A stretch of 45,476 nucleotides of DNA. It comes from Gordonibacter sp036659115 (GTDB lineage Bacteria > Actinomycetota > Coriobacteriia > Coriobacteriales > Eggerthellaceae). The stretch is from the NCBI RefSeq assembly GCF_036659115.1, contig NZ_JAVXDF010000007.1. One strand, written 5' to 3'. Shown one piece after another: positions 23,991 through 30,810 of the stretch; positions within the stretch are counted from its first letter, which is position 1, and the number at the start of each line of letters is the position of its first letter. Made by a program: the position numbers and the translations under genes. The notes under the pieces were generated by a model that made no database searches, was not told the DNA's origin, and saw only the letters and a program-made list of their open reading frames with translations.

Positions 23991-24037
23991 TTTTCACCTC
24001 TTAATTGCATATTAAGCAATTAAGAGGTGAAAATCAA
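23991..24037 (-). promoter_or_regulatory. abiE promoter within an 18-bp perfect palindrome
   Basis: Arms 23991-24008 (ttttcacctcttaattgc) and 24016-24033 are exact complements around a 7-nt centre. On the minus strand TTGATT (24032-24037) and TAATAT (24009-24014) are 17 nt apart, so the -10 box lies exactly at the palindrome centre. A bound AbiEi dimer would block RNA polymerase. Confidence 0.8.
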
Positions 24038-24135
24038 GCATTTTGAGCAGTGCAATAGGGGTTCGGTGTCTTGTTGCACGTGCTCTTCATGAGTCGAATG
24101 CGTAAGGGATGCGTCGCGTGTCGAGCGCGGCGGCG

Positions 24136-24555
24136 CTATTCCGCTTCTTCGGCCTCGCGAGCTTGCTGCACGTTTTCCAGCGAGATGGTGGGGATGCGTA
24201 CGCACATGAGGTATACGAGGAACGCCGCCACGCAGCCGAGGATGACCCACACGATCACGTTGTGCACGATGAGTGCGCTCGCTCCCATGAGCACGAACGA
24301 GACGGTGAGGATGCGCACCTTCGTGGAGGCGGGGATGCCTCCGGCCTCTTTGAAGGCCACGACATAGGTGCGGTACACCTTCGTTGAGATGATCCAATCG
24401 TGGCAGCGCGGCGAGGATTTCGCGAACAGGAACGTTGCGAGCAGCAGCAGGGGGGTGGTGGGCAGTACCGGTACGAGCACGCCGACGCATCCCAAGATGC
24501 AGGCGGTCCAAGCGCCGATGAGCATGAGCGTGCGGGGCAGGCGGTTCACGGGCAT
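24136..24555 (-). CDS. DUF454 (YbaN-like) inner membrane protein
   Basis: The 139-residue protein has the DUF454 pattern: a first span with GCVGVLVPVLPTTPLLLLA, the FAKSSPRCHDWI motif, and two closely spaced C-terminal spans. Family members are conserved but of unknown function. The ATG at 24555 has AAGG directly before it; an in-frame GTG two codons later would be better spaced, so the start is uncertain by 6 nt. It is transcribed divergently from infC. Confidence 0.85.
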   Translation of the reverse strand: MPVNRLPRTLMLIGAWTACILGCVGVLVPVLPTTPLLLLATFLFAKSSPRCHDWIISTKVYRTYVVAFKEAGGIPASTKVRILTVSFVLMGASALIVHNVIVWVILGCVAAFLVYLMCVRIPTISLENVQQAREAEEAE

Positions 24556-24702
24556 CCTTTCCGTCGTGCGAGGCGTCCGCCGGGAGGCGGGAAGGGCTGA
24601 CTCTTGTCGCAAGTATAGCAGAGCCCTGTGGAAATCCGATGCTTTCGGACAAGGTGCCTATGCGGATACCCTCGCCACTTCCAACTTCCAGTAAGAAAAT
24701 GC

Positions 24703-24731
24703 TTGCGTGTTGGCACTTCTCTTGGTAAACT
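24703..24731 (+). promoter_or_regulatory. Promoter of infC-rpmI-rplT
   Basis: TTGCGT (24703-24708) and TAAACT (24726-24731) are spaced by 17 nt. The start is predicted near 24738, giving a leader of about 180 nt. Confidence 0.5.
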
Positions 24732-24737
24732 AGGCAA

Positions 24738-24918
24738 GTTGTTTACTCAAGCGGGGGGAAACCCTCCACCTGATTCGGCGCTTCGGCAGCTGATGGGTCG
24801 CTCGAATATGCGAAGCCGCCTAGCGGTTTCATTATGAGAATGCGAACCCGCCGCCTGACCCAAGGCGACGGGTTTTTCACTGAAGCGCGTAAGCGCGGAA
24901 GATTAGGAGGTGAGCGCG
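24738..24918 (+). promoter_or_regulatory. infC operon leader with attenuator
   Basis: The leader contains a terminator-like hairpin (24845-24877: 10-12 bp with one mismatch, then TTTTT) and a small GTAA-tetraloop stem (24885-24896) close to the ribosome site. infC leaders in many bacteria are controlled by ribosomal protein L20 or by attenuation. Which mechanism acts here is not shown by the sequence. Confidence 0.6.
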
Positions 24919-25503
24919 ATAGCTGCTCAGGAGCCACGGCTCAACGAAGAAATTACGGTCCGCGAATGCCGTCTTATCGGTTTCGACGGCGAGCAGATGG
25001 GTATTTACGTCACGGCAGAGGCCCAGCGTGTCGCTGATAACGAGGGACTCGACCTCGTGGAGATCGCGCCCAACGCCGATCCTCCCGTGTGCCGCATCAT
25101 GGACTACGGCAAGTTCAGGTACGACCAGGAAATCAAGGCCAAGATGGCCCGTAAGAACCAAAGCAAGATCGAGACCAAGGAAATGAAGTTCCGTCCGAAG
25201 ATCGATGTGGGCGACTACACCACGAAGAAGAAGCACGTCGTTCGCTTCCTCGACGCGGGCAACAAGGTCAAGATCACCATCATGTTCCGTGGTCGCGAAA
25301 TGGCGCATCCGGAACTGGGGCTTACCATCTTGGAGCGTCTGGCTGACGATCTGAAGGAAACGGCTATCATCGAGAGCCAGCCTAAGATGGAAGGCCGTAA
25401 CATGCACATGCTCATCGCCCCCCTGCCTTCGGTGGTTGCGGCGAAGAAGAAAAAGGAAAACGAGAAGAAGGAAGCTGAAGGGAAGGACGAAGAGAATGCC
25501 TAA
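24919..25503 (+). CDS. infC: Translation initiation factor IF-3
   Basis: IF-3 of 194 residues: the N-terminal domain opens with EPRLNEEITVRECRLIGFDG, then PPVCRIMDYGKF and the linker KNQSKIETKEMKF, followed by the C-terminal domain with KVKITIMFRGREMAHPELG. IF-3 checks the start codon and keeps ribosomal subunits apart. I place the start at ATA 24919, because AGGAGGTG lies 8 nt upstream; the in-frame GTG at 24910 overlaps that site. Unusual start codons in infC are known and let IF-3 repress its own synthesis. A Lys/Glu-rich tail follows the C-terminal domain. It overlaps rpmI by 8 nt. Confidence 0.93.
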   Translation: MAAQEPRLNEEITVRECRLIGFDGEQMGIYVTAEAQRVADNEGLDLVEIAPNADPPVCRIMDYGKFRYDQEIKAKMARKNQSKIETKEMKFRPKIDVGDYTTKKKHVVRFLDAGNKVKITIMFRGREMAHPELGLTILERLADDLKETAIIESQPKMEGRNMHMLIAPLPSVVAAKKKKENEKKEAEGKDEENA

Positions 25504-25693
25504 GATGAAGACCCATCGCGGCACCGCAAAGCGATTCCGCGTCACCGGTTCTGGCAAGATCATGCGCTCCAAGGCGTTTAAGAGCCACATCATGACGAAG
25601 AAGAGCCAGAAGCGCAAGCGCAATTTCCGCCACGAGACCGAAGTCGCGAAGTCTGACCAGAAGGTCATCGGCCGCAACCTCGGGCTTCGCTAG
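25496..25693 (+). CDS. rpmI: Ribosomal protein L35
   Basis: A basic 65-residue protein starting MPKMKTHRGTAKRF, the L35 hallmark, and keeping the internal SHIMTKKSQKRKRN segment. It is part of the 50S subunit. Its start overlaps the end of infC by 8 nt, which suggests translational coupling, and rplT follows after 17 nt with AAAGGAG. Confidence 0.97.
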   Translation: MPKMKTHRGTAKRFRVTGSGKIMRSKAFKSHIMTKKSQKRKRNFRHETEVAKSDQKVIGRNLGLR

Positions 25694-25710
25694 TAAAGGA
25701 GTGATCTGTT

Positions 25711-26064
25711 ATGCCTCGTGTCAAGCGTGCAGTTAACGCCCACAAGAAGCGTCGTACCGTTCTTAACCGTGCAAAGGGCTACTACGGTGCGAAGTCCCGC
25801 TCCTACCGTGCCGCTAAAGAGCAGGTGCAGCATTCGCTTCAGTACATGTACCGCGACCGCCGCAACAAGAAGCGCGACATCCGTCGTTTGTGGATCACCC
25901 GCATCAACGCGGCTGCCCGCATCAACGGCTTGAGCTACTCCTTGTTCATGAACGGCCTGAAGAAGGCTGGCGTCGTGCTAGACCGCAAGGTGCTCTCCGA
26001 CATGGCCATCAACGATCCCGCCGCTTTCGCCGCCGTGGTCGAGGTTGCCAAGAAGGCCCTGTAA
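25711..26064 (+). CDS. rplT: Ribosomal protein L20
   Basis: A 117-residue L20 beginning MPRVKRAVNAHKKRR, with the long basic N-terminal helix (AKGYYGAKSRSYRAAKEQV) and the globular part carrying the RLWITRINAAAR motif. L20 is needed early in 50S assembly and represses its operon in several bacteria. It is last in infC-rpmI-rplT. Confidence 0.97.
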   Translation: MPRVKRAVNAHKKRRTVLNRAKGYYGAKSRSYRAAKEQVQHSLQYMYRDRRNKKRDIRRLWITRINAAARINGLSYSLFMNGLKKAGVVLDRKVLSDMAINDPAAFAAVVEVAKKAL

Positions 26065-26070
26065 GCTTTC

Positions 26071-26097
26071 GTTGCGCCGTTCTCCGAACGGCGCAAC
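26071..26097 (+). terminator. Hairpin after rplT
   Basis: Perfect 12-bp arms (26071-26082 and 26086-26097) enclose a 3-nt loop 6 nt after the stop codon. The following sequence has only a weak T content, so termination may be partial. Confidence 0.65.
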
Positions 26098-26110
26098 TGC
26101 TTGACGCTGC

Positions 26111-26211
26111 GAAGCCCCCAATCACCCGATCTTGCCCCTTTCGCGCTTATCCTCACGTGCAGAAGCACGCTCGGTTGCGCAACGGGACAATCTCGGGCAC
26201 TTGGGGGCTTC
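26111..26211. repeat. 101-nt rod-like inverted repeat, possible small RNA
   Basis: Outer 11-bp arms gaagcccccaa (26111-26121) and complement (26201-26211) enclose further paired blocks: cccga/tcggg, ttg-ccc with one bulge, gcgc/gcgc, and an apical cgtgc-AGAA-gcacg (26156-26169), separated by small internal loops. This makes one rod of about 100 nt. SRP RNA core motifs are absent. It lies between rplT and the converging gene at 26281, so it could be a terminator, a small RNA or a mobile repeat. Strand is undecided. Confidence 0.55.
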
Positions 26212-26280
26212 TCGCTGTCTTACTGCGCCAACCAGTAAGGTAACATTTGTGCGTTCGCAGAAAGCTGGTGGTCGCGCAGC

Positions 26281-27219
26281 CTAGCCGTACAGGAGGGTAG
26301 GCATGTCGGTGACGTGGCGCTCGTAGCCTATGAGTCCCATATTGCCTTGGTCGATGTCGACGTACAGGTAGGTGCCGTTGTCGAGTGCGACCTCGATCAC
26401 GTACCACTGTGTCATATGTTCGGAATCGCGTCCGCTTCCTCCTCTCATGAGGATGCGGCCTGCTGTAGCGTTTGCGCCATTGCCGAGACCCGCTTGGTTG
26501 ACAATATCGACAGCTGCGGCGCCGTGCGGATAGCTAGCTGCGGAAGCTGCGAACTCCAGCATTCCGTCGCGCTTCGGTTGATACGCGATGGCTCGCTCCT
26601 CGTCGGTCAGGGTCGATTTGCCGTAATTCTCGCCATATTTTGCATATATCTCTTCGTGTTGGGCAACGAGCTCTGCTTCGGTTCCGAAGCGCTCGGCGCA
26701 ACCTTCGCCGTCGCCCCAATCATCAAACCATTGCCAATTGCTTTCGCCTTGGTAGAGGTTGGTCATCGTGTCCACCCCGGTGTCGGCGATGACGCTGATC
26801 GTCAAGGAGCCTCCTTCGACCTCGGCCTCGACGGTCCAATACAAGCCCTGGAATTCGTAGTAATCCTCATCCATCGTGGTTGCGCTGTCCCGTAGCGACA
26901 CGGCTACGCGTCCGGTGGGCTGTTTGCCGTACACGCGCTCGGCTATGTCGGCTGCTGTTGCGGCGGCGTACTGTGCCGACACGCTTCCTTCGGGCAGATC
27001 GATGCCGCGGGTGTCCACTTTTACGTCGAGGCCGTCCGGTGCGGTCACTTCATCGTTTATTGTTACGTTGTCGGGGGTGGTTTCGGCGTATATGGCTCCG
27101 GTTTCAGCGGCTCCAGCATTGGCCAAAAACGACCCTAATGACACCACGCAAATGGCTATGAATAGTGCGGCAATGCCGAGCGTGGCAAACGATCCTTTTC
27201 GTTTTTCTTGGTGTTCCAT
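26281..27219 (-). CDS. Secreted or membrane-anchored protein, unknown function
   Basis: The 312-residue protein has a short basic N-terminus and one hydrophobic segment (about residues 12-35) ending in AGAAE, so it is exported as a signal-cleaved or anchored protein. The exported part is acidic, Tyr/Trp-rich, and ends with a beta-rich segment (WYVIEVALDNGTYLYVDID) like the end of PepSY-type domains. I do not recognise the family. It lies downstream, on the same strand, of the eroded response regulator and kinase, so it may once have been their partner or target. Confidence 0.75.
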   Translation of the reverse strand: MEHQEKRKGSFATLGIAALFIAICVVSLGSFLANAGAAETGAIYAETTPDNVTINDEVTAPDGLDVKVDTRGIDLPEGSVSAQYAAATAADIAERVYGKQPTGRVAVSLRDSATTMDEDYYEFQGLYWTVEAEVEGGSLTISVIADTGVDTMTNLYQGESNWQWFDDWGDGEGCAERFGTEAELVAQHEEIYAKYGENYGKSTLTDEERAIAYQPKRDGMLEFAASAASYPHGAAAVDIVNQAGLGNGANATAGRILMRGGSGRDSEHMTQWYVIEVALDNGTYLYVDIDQGNMGLIGYERHVTDMPTLLYG

Positions 27220-27304
27220 CGAGGTTCCTTTCAGGACGTGGACGCCCTCTGCATCCGATGGTTCCAGTTTCGTGCGTCCCTGTCACGAGCTTGCTCGCGG
27301 CTTG

Positions 27305-27606
27305 TCACGAAGCGGTAAATTCTACCGTGGCCGTGGTTCCTTTGCCGAGCTTCGACGTGTAGGTCAGAAGCGCATCGTGTAGCTGCGCTATCTCTTGGCA
27401 AAGGGAAACGCCCAGTCCGGCACCTCCACTATCTCGCTGTCCAGCGTTTGTTTCTGGTTCTGCCAGCCCATGAACGCCATGCCGCCGAAAAGAGCTGCCA
27501 GGAACAGCGCGAGCGTTATCAGATAGGCCTTCTGCCAGAATCGCAGGACCGGTAGCCGCGGGCGAAGGTCTGTTTTCGGGTTCTCATGCTTTGGACGCGC
27601 TGCCAT
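27305..27606 (-). pseudogene. Histidine kinase with internal deletion and frameshift
   Basis: The 5' part encodes a start, a cytoplasmic lead and one membrane span (AYLITLALFLAALFGGMAFM), the N-terminus of a sensor kinase. The 3' part, in another frame, reads RDSGGAGLGVSLCQEIA and GKGTTATVEF, the G2 box and end of the ATPase domain. The join falls near 27430. All sensor, HAMP, H-box, N-box and G1 sequence is missing. Its ATG overlaps the stop of the regulator fragment upstream, as in intact operons. Confidence 0.8.
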
Positions 27607-27878
27607 CAACTGCGCCTCGTATTGAGGCGATATCCTATGCCGTATACCGTTTGGATTGTGTTGTCCCAGTCCAGTTTCTTACGTAGGCGTAGTACGTGCA
27701 TGTCAACCGTACGTGTCTCTCCCGCGAAGCCGTATCCCCATACCAGTTCGAGTAGCTGTTCGCGTGACAGCGCAAGATTGCGGTTCGTAATGAGCGTTTC
27801 CAGCAGGTCGAATTCTTTTGGCGAGAGCGCCACCTCCGCACCTTCGCGGAATACGGTGAGGACGTGTTCGCTGGGGCG
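27606..27878 (-). pseudogene. Response regulator fragment (DNA-binding domain only)
   Basis: This minus-strand frame encodes only the winged-helix domain of an OmpR-type regulator: ALSPKEFDLLETLI, then LELVWGYGF and TVDMHVLRLRKKL with YGIGYRL at the end. The receiver domain is gone; the frame meets a TAG stop at 27879-27881 upstream of the fragment. A short product from an internal start could bind DNA without phosphorylation control, but no convincing ribosome site was seen. Confidence 0.8.
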
Positions 27879-27988
27879 CTACTCCGTCTTGCACAAACCT
27901 CGATTCTCCCGCAGAATAGAGGGCATCTGCCGCTCCCGTGTATGCGGGTCGGCGCCTGCCCTACGTATTCTGCCGAGAAGGAAGTTTC

Positions 27989-28348
27989 ATGAAGCTGCGT
28001 AAAGAGTATACGTGCCCGCTTGAGCTGACGCACGACATGATCAAGGGGAAATGGAAGCCCATCATCTTGTGGCGGCTGCGGTTGGGAGCTACCTCGCTTT
28101 CCAAACTGGAGCGCGACATAGAGGGCATCTCGCAGAAGATGCTGCTGGAGCAGCTGAAGGAGCTTATGGAGTTCGGCTTGGTCGGCAAGCAGGTGTTCGA
28201 GGGATATCCGCTGAAGGTGGAGTACTTCCTGACGCAAGGCAGTGGCCAGAAGATGCTCGGAGCATTGAAGGTGATGCAGGAGGTGGGCATCGAGTTCATG
28301 GTTCGCAACGGCATGGAGGACGTGCTGCGCGAGAAGGGCGTCATCTAG
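27989..28348 (+). CDS. HxlR-family transcriptional regulator
   Basis: The 119-residue protein is an HxlR/MarR-like winged helix: CPLELTHDMIKGKWKPIILWRL near the start, where the Cys is often redox- or aldehyde-sensitive in the family, then SKLERDIEGISQKMLLEQLKEL as recognition helix region, and a wing with YPLKVEYFLT. The ATG at 27989 has GAAGGA upstream. It is likely to control the next operon (PEBP, VOC, AEC), whose promoter lies 35 nt beyond the stop. Confidence 0.9.
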   Translation: MKLRKEYTCPLELTHDMIKGKWKPIILWRLRLGATSLSKLERDIEGISQKMLLEQLKELMEFGLVGKQVFEGYPLKVEYFLTQGSGQKMLGALKVMQEVGIEFMVRNGMEDVLREKGVI

Positions 28349-28382
28349 CAAGACGGGCATCCACCCACAAAAAAGTGGGTAA

Positions 28383-28411
28383 TTCACGGGATCGCGCCGC
28401 GACGGTATCAT
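28383..28411 (+). promoter_or_regulatory. Promoter of the PEBP-VOC-AEC operon
   Basis: TTCACG (28383-28388) and TATCAT (28406-28411) are 17 nt apart. A GTG-N7-CAC symmetry (about 28374-28386) overlaps the -35 box and could be the HxlR site. Confidence 0.45.
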
Positions 28412-28442
28412 GGAGCTGCAACCAAACGACAGGAGGCTTTCC

Positions 28443-28955
28443 ATGAAGATTACCAGCAGCGGCATCGTTGACGGCTACTTCGCCGACGAGTATGGCAAGC
28501 GCGGCACGCAGTTCAACGAGAACGGCATACCCACCTATTCCATCCCGTTTTCCGTGACGGATGCGCCCGAGGGTGCCGTCTCGTACGCAATCGTGCTCGA
28601 GGACAAGGACGCCTACCCGGTGAGCGGAGGCTTTGTGTGGATTCATTGGCTGGCAGCCAATATCACGCGCACCGAGATAGCCGCGAACGAGAGCCAGGCC
28701 GCGACTGACTTCGTGCAGGGTGCGAACAGCTGGACCAGCATGCAGGGCGGCCAGCAGAGCACGGAGCTGTCCAGCTTCTACGGCGGCATGTGCCCGCCGG
28801 ATGCGCCGCACCTCTACGAGCTGCAGGTGTACGCGCTGGACGCAACGCTCGACCTAGGCAACGGCTTTCTGCTGAACGAGTTGTACCATGCGATGGACGG
28901 GCACGTTTTGGCGCATGAGACACTCAAGGGCTATTACTCCGAAAAAGAGGCGTAA
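28443..28955 (+). CDS. YbhB/YbcL-family PEBP-like protein
   Basis: The 170-residue protein has the bacterial phosphatidylethanolamine-binding/Raf-kinase-inhibitor-like fold: the YAIVLEDKDA and FVWIHWLAANI motifs that build the anion-binding pocket, a GGMCPPDAPHLYELQVYALD core, and a C-terminal helix region. Function of the bacterial family is not settled. AGGAGG lies 8 nt before the ATG. It is first in a three-gene operon with VOC and AEC genes. Confidence 0.88.
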   Translation: MKITSSGIVDGYFADEYGKRGTQFNENGIPTYSIPFSVTDAPEGAVSYAIVLEDKDAYPVSGGFVWIHWLAANITRTEIAANESQAATDFVQGANSWTSMQGGQQSTELSSFYGGMCPPDAPHLYELQVYALDATLDLGNGFLLNELYHAMDGHVLAHETLKGYYSEKEA

Positions 28956-28959
28956 AGCC

Positions 28960-29331
28960 GTGATTCGCAAGATAGACCACCTGGTCATCACCTCAGCCGA
29001 CATTGATGCCTGCGTTGCGTTCTACGAGCACCTCGGGTTCCAGGTACGCGATGCGGGCGGTCGCTGGGAGTTGTTCGCGGGCGATTTCAAGCTGAACGTG
29101 CATATCCTCGGCCATGAGCTCGAGCCGAGGGCCGCCCAGGTGCAACCCGGTAGCGCCGACCTGTGCTTCGAGATAGACGAGCCCCTTGAGGCTTGTCGCG
29201 ACCGGCTCGTGCGCGCTGGCGTGTGCATCGAGCTCGGTATCGTGAATCGCCACGGGGTACGCGGTGCCATGCGGTCGCTGTACCTGCGCGATCCTGAGGG
29301 GAACCTGGTCGAGCTCTGCAGCTATGAATAG
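28960..29331 (+). CDS. VOC-family (glyoxalase-like) protein
   Basis: The 123-residue protein starts with GTG, giving RKIDHLVITSADIDAC, the classic VOC entry with a metal-binding His. It continues with FYEHLGFQV and ends with RSLYLRDPEGNLVELCSY, where the Glu is the second metal ligand. Such proteins include virulence-factor (biphenyl-dioxygenase-like) and glyoxalase-like enzymes; the substrate is unknown. It begins 4 nt after the PEBP stop and overlaps the transporter start by 8 nt. Confidence 0.88.
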   Translation: MIRKIDHLVITSADIDACVAFYEHLGFQVRDAGGRWELFAGDFKLNVHILGHELEPRAAQVQPGSADLCFEIDEPLEACRDRLVRAGVCIELGIVNRHGVRGAMRSLYLRDPEGNLVELCSYE

Positions 29332-30262
29332 CTTCTGGCTTGCCTTCTCGACGGTCTGCCCCCTGCTGCTGCTCATGTCGCTGGGGGCGGTCCTGAGGAG
29401 GGTGGGCCTTTTCACCAACGATTTCCTGGCTCGCTTGAACGCCTTGTGCTTCAGGGTGTTCCTTCCGGCCGTGCTGTTCCAAAACGTGTATGGGAACCCG
29501 TTCGACTTCGCGGCAGATGCGGGTCTGCTCGCCTATGCCGCGGGGGCTATCCTGGTAGCATTTGTCGTGCTGTATCTGGTGGTGCCGCGGCTCGAGAAGC
29601 GACGCGATCGACGTGGCGTTATCATCCAAGGCGGGTTCCGCAGCAATATCGTGCTGTTCGGCCTGCCTATTTCCAATACCCTGTTCGGTGCCGACCATGC
29701 AGGGACGGTCGCGGTGCTCATTGCGTTCGTGGTCCCGCTGTTCAACGTGCTCTCGGTGATCGCGCTCGAGCGCCACCGGGGCGAGCGGGTGAAGTGGAGC
29801 AAGATGGTGGGGGGTATTGCGAAGAACCCTTTGGTCATTGCGGGTGTAGCAGGCATCATCTTTGCGGCTACAGGGGTGAGGTTTCCTTCGGTGGTGGATG
29901 CGGCCGTGCTCCAGGTGGCGCAGGTGGCCACGCCGTTGGCGTTGATCGCGTTGGGCGGCTCGTTCTCGTTTTCCCAGACCAAGGCAAACGGACGGCCCTT
30001 GTTCTGGACGGTGGCATGCAAGCTGGTCGTTCTCCCCGCGGTGTTCTTGGGGCTTGCGGTCGCCCTGGGGTATCGCGGTGTTGAGCTGGGGGCATTGCTG
30101 GCCTTGTTTGCCAGCCCGGCGGCGGTGAGCAGCTTCCCCATGGCCGAGGAACTGGGCGGTGACGGCGAGCTGGCAGGACAGATCGTAGCCGTGGGATCGG
30201 CGGTGTCGATCGTGACCCTCTTCGCCGCCGTTTCGGTGCTGGGGGTATTTGGCTGGTTGTAG
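29324..30262 (+). CDS. AEC-family (auxin efflux carrier-like) transporter
   Basis: The 312-residue membrane protein has about ten predicted spans in two inverted halves, with the unwound motifs FRSNIVLFGLPI and ASPAAVSSFPMAEEL typical of the AEC family. Bacterial members move dicarboxylates such as malate or malonate, or other organic anions. Here the substrate is unknown. Its ATG lies inside the end of the VOC gene (8-nt overlap), which sets the start and shows coupling. Confidence 0.88.
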   Translation: MNSFWLAFSTVCPLLLLMSLGAVLRRVGLFTNDFLARLNALCFRVFLPAVLFQNVYGNPFDFAADAGLLAYAAGAILVAFVVLYLVVPRLEKRRDRRGVIIQGGFRSNIVLFGLPISNTLFGADHAGTVAVLIAFVVPLFNVLSVIALERHRGERVKWSKMVGGIAKNPLVIAGVAGIIFAATGVRFPSVVDAAVLQVAQVATPLALIALGGSFSFSQTKANGRPLFWTVACKLVVLPAVFLGLAVALGYRGVELGALLALFASPAAVSSFPMAEELGGDGELAGQIVAVGSAVSIVTLFAAVSVLGVFGWL

Positions 30263-30334
30263 CGATCGAGACGCTCTGATGCGGGGCGTTGTGTGCGGGG
30301 CACTGGGCGGATGCAGGTGCGTCGCGGCGCTGCC

Positions 30335-30709
30335 TTAGGCCTGCGAGCAGGCAGGCTCGGCTTCCTCGTCGTAGTCGTAGTCGATGTGGCAGAGGTCGTC
30401 CACGCCGGTGAGCGTGCGGGTGAGATAGGCTTGGGCCACTTCGCGTGCGGTGCCATGCGCCTTCGCGATGACCTCGATGCCCGCATGGCAGAAGACGTTT
30501 GCCACGTCGTATTCGATAGTGTTGACGATGAGCACGTCCACGCCGACCTCGCCGAACAGGGTGGCGAGGTCGTGCGCGGGCATGCTGGGGTTCGGCATGT
30601 TCTGGCAGTCCACGATGATGCCGCATTCGACGTTGTAGCACATGTAGCTGGAGCATTGCCCGAAGCGCGGCGCTACTTCCAGGCCCTCGCTTGCCACTGC
30701 TATTCTCAT
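30335..30709 (-). CDS. NifX/NifB-type (dinitrogenase Fe-Mo cofactor domain) protein
   Basis: The 124-residue protein starts with RIAVASEGLEVAPRFGQC, the standard entry of the NifX/NafY-like domain, and has the core GVDVLIVNTI and the helix after GTAREVAQAYL. Stand-alone members in anaerobes without nitrogenase may bind metal clusters. The acidic, Cys-containing C-terminal tail is unusual. GGGAGG precedes the ATG. It is divergent from the fused flavoprotein gene at 30811. No nif genes are present. Confidence 0.85.
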   Translation of the reverse strand: MRIAVASEGLEVAPRFGQCSSYMCYNVECGIIVDCQNMPNPSMPAHDLATLFGEVGVDVLIVNTIEYDVANVFCHAGIEVIAKAHGTAREVAQAYLTRTLTGVDDLCHIDYDYDEEAEPACSQA

Positions 30710-30810
30710 GGGCCTCCCTTCCCTTTTGTTTGCGCGCCTAACAATAGCCGGTTTGCCCGATTTCTCGTCCGCTCTTTCGCCCAACGGGTAAAAATAGTAA
30801 GCTGAGAGAC

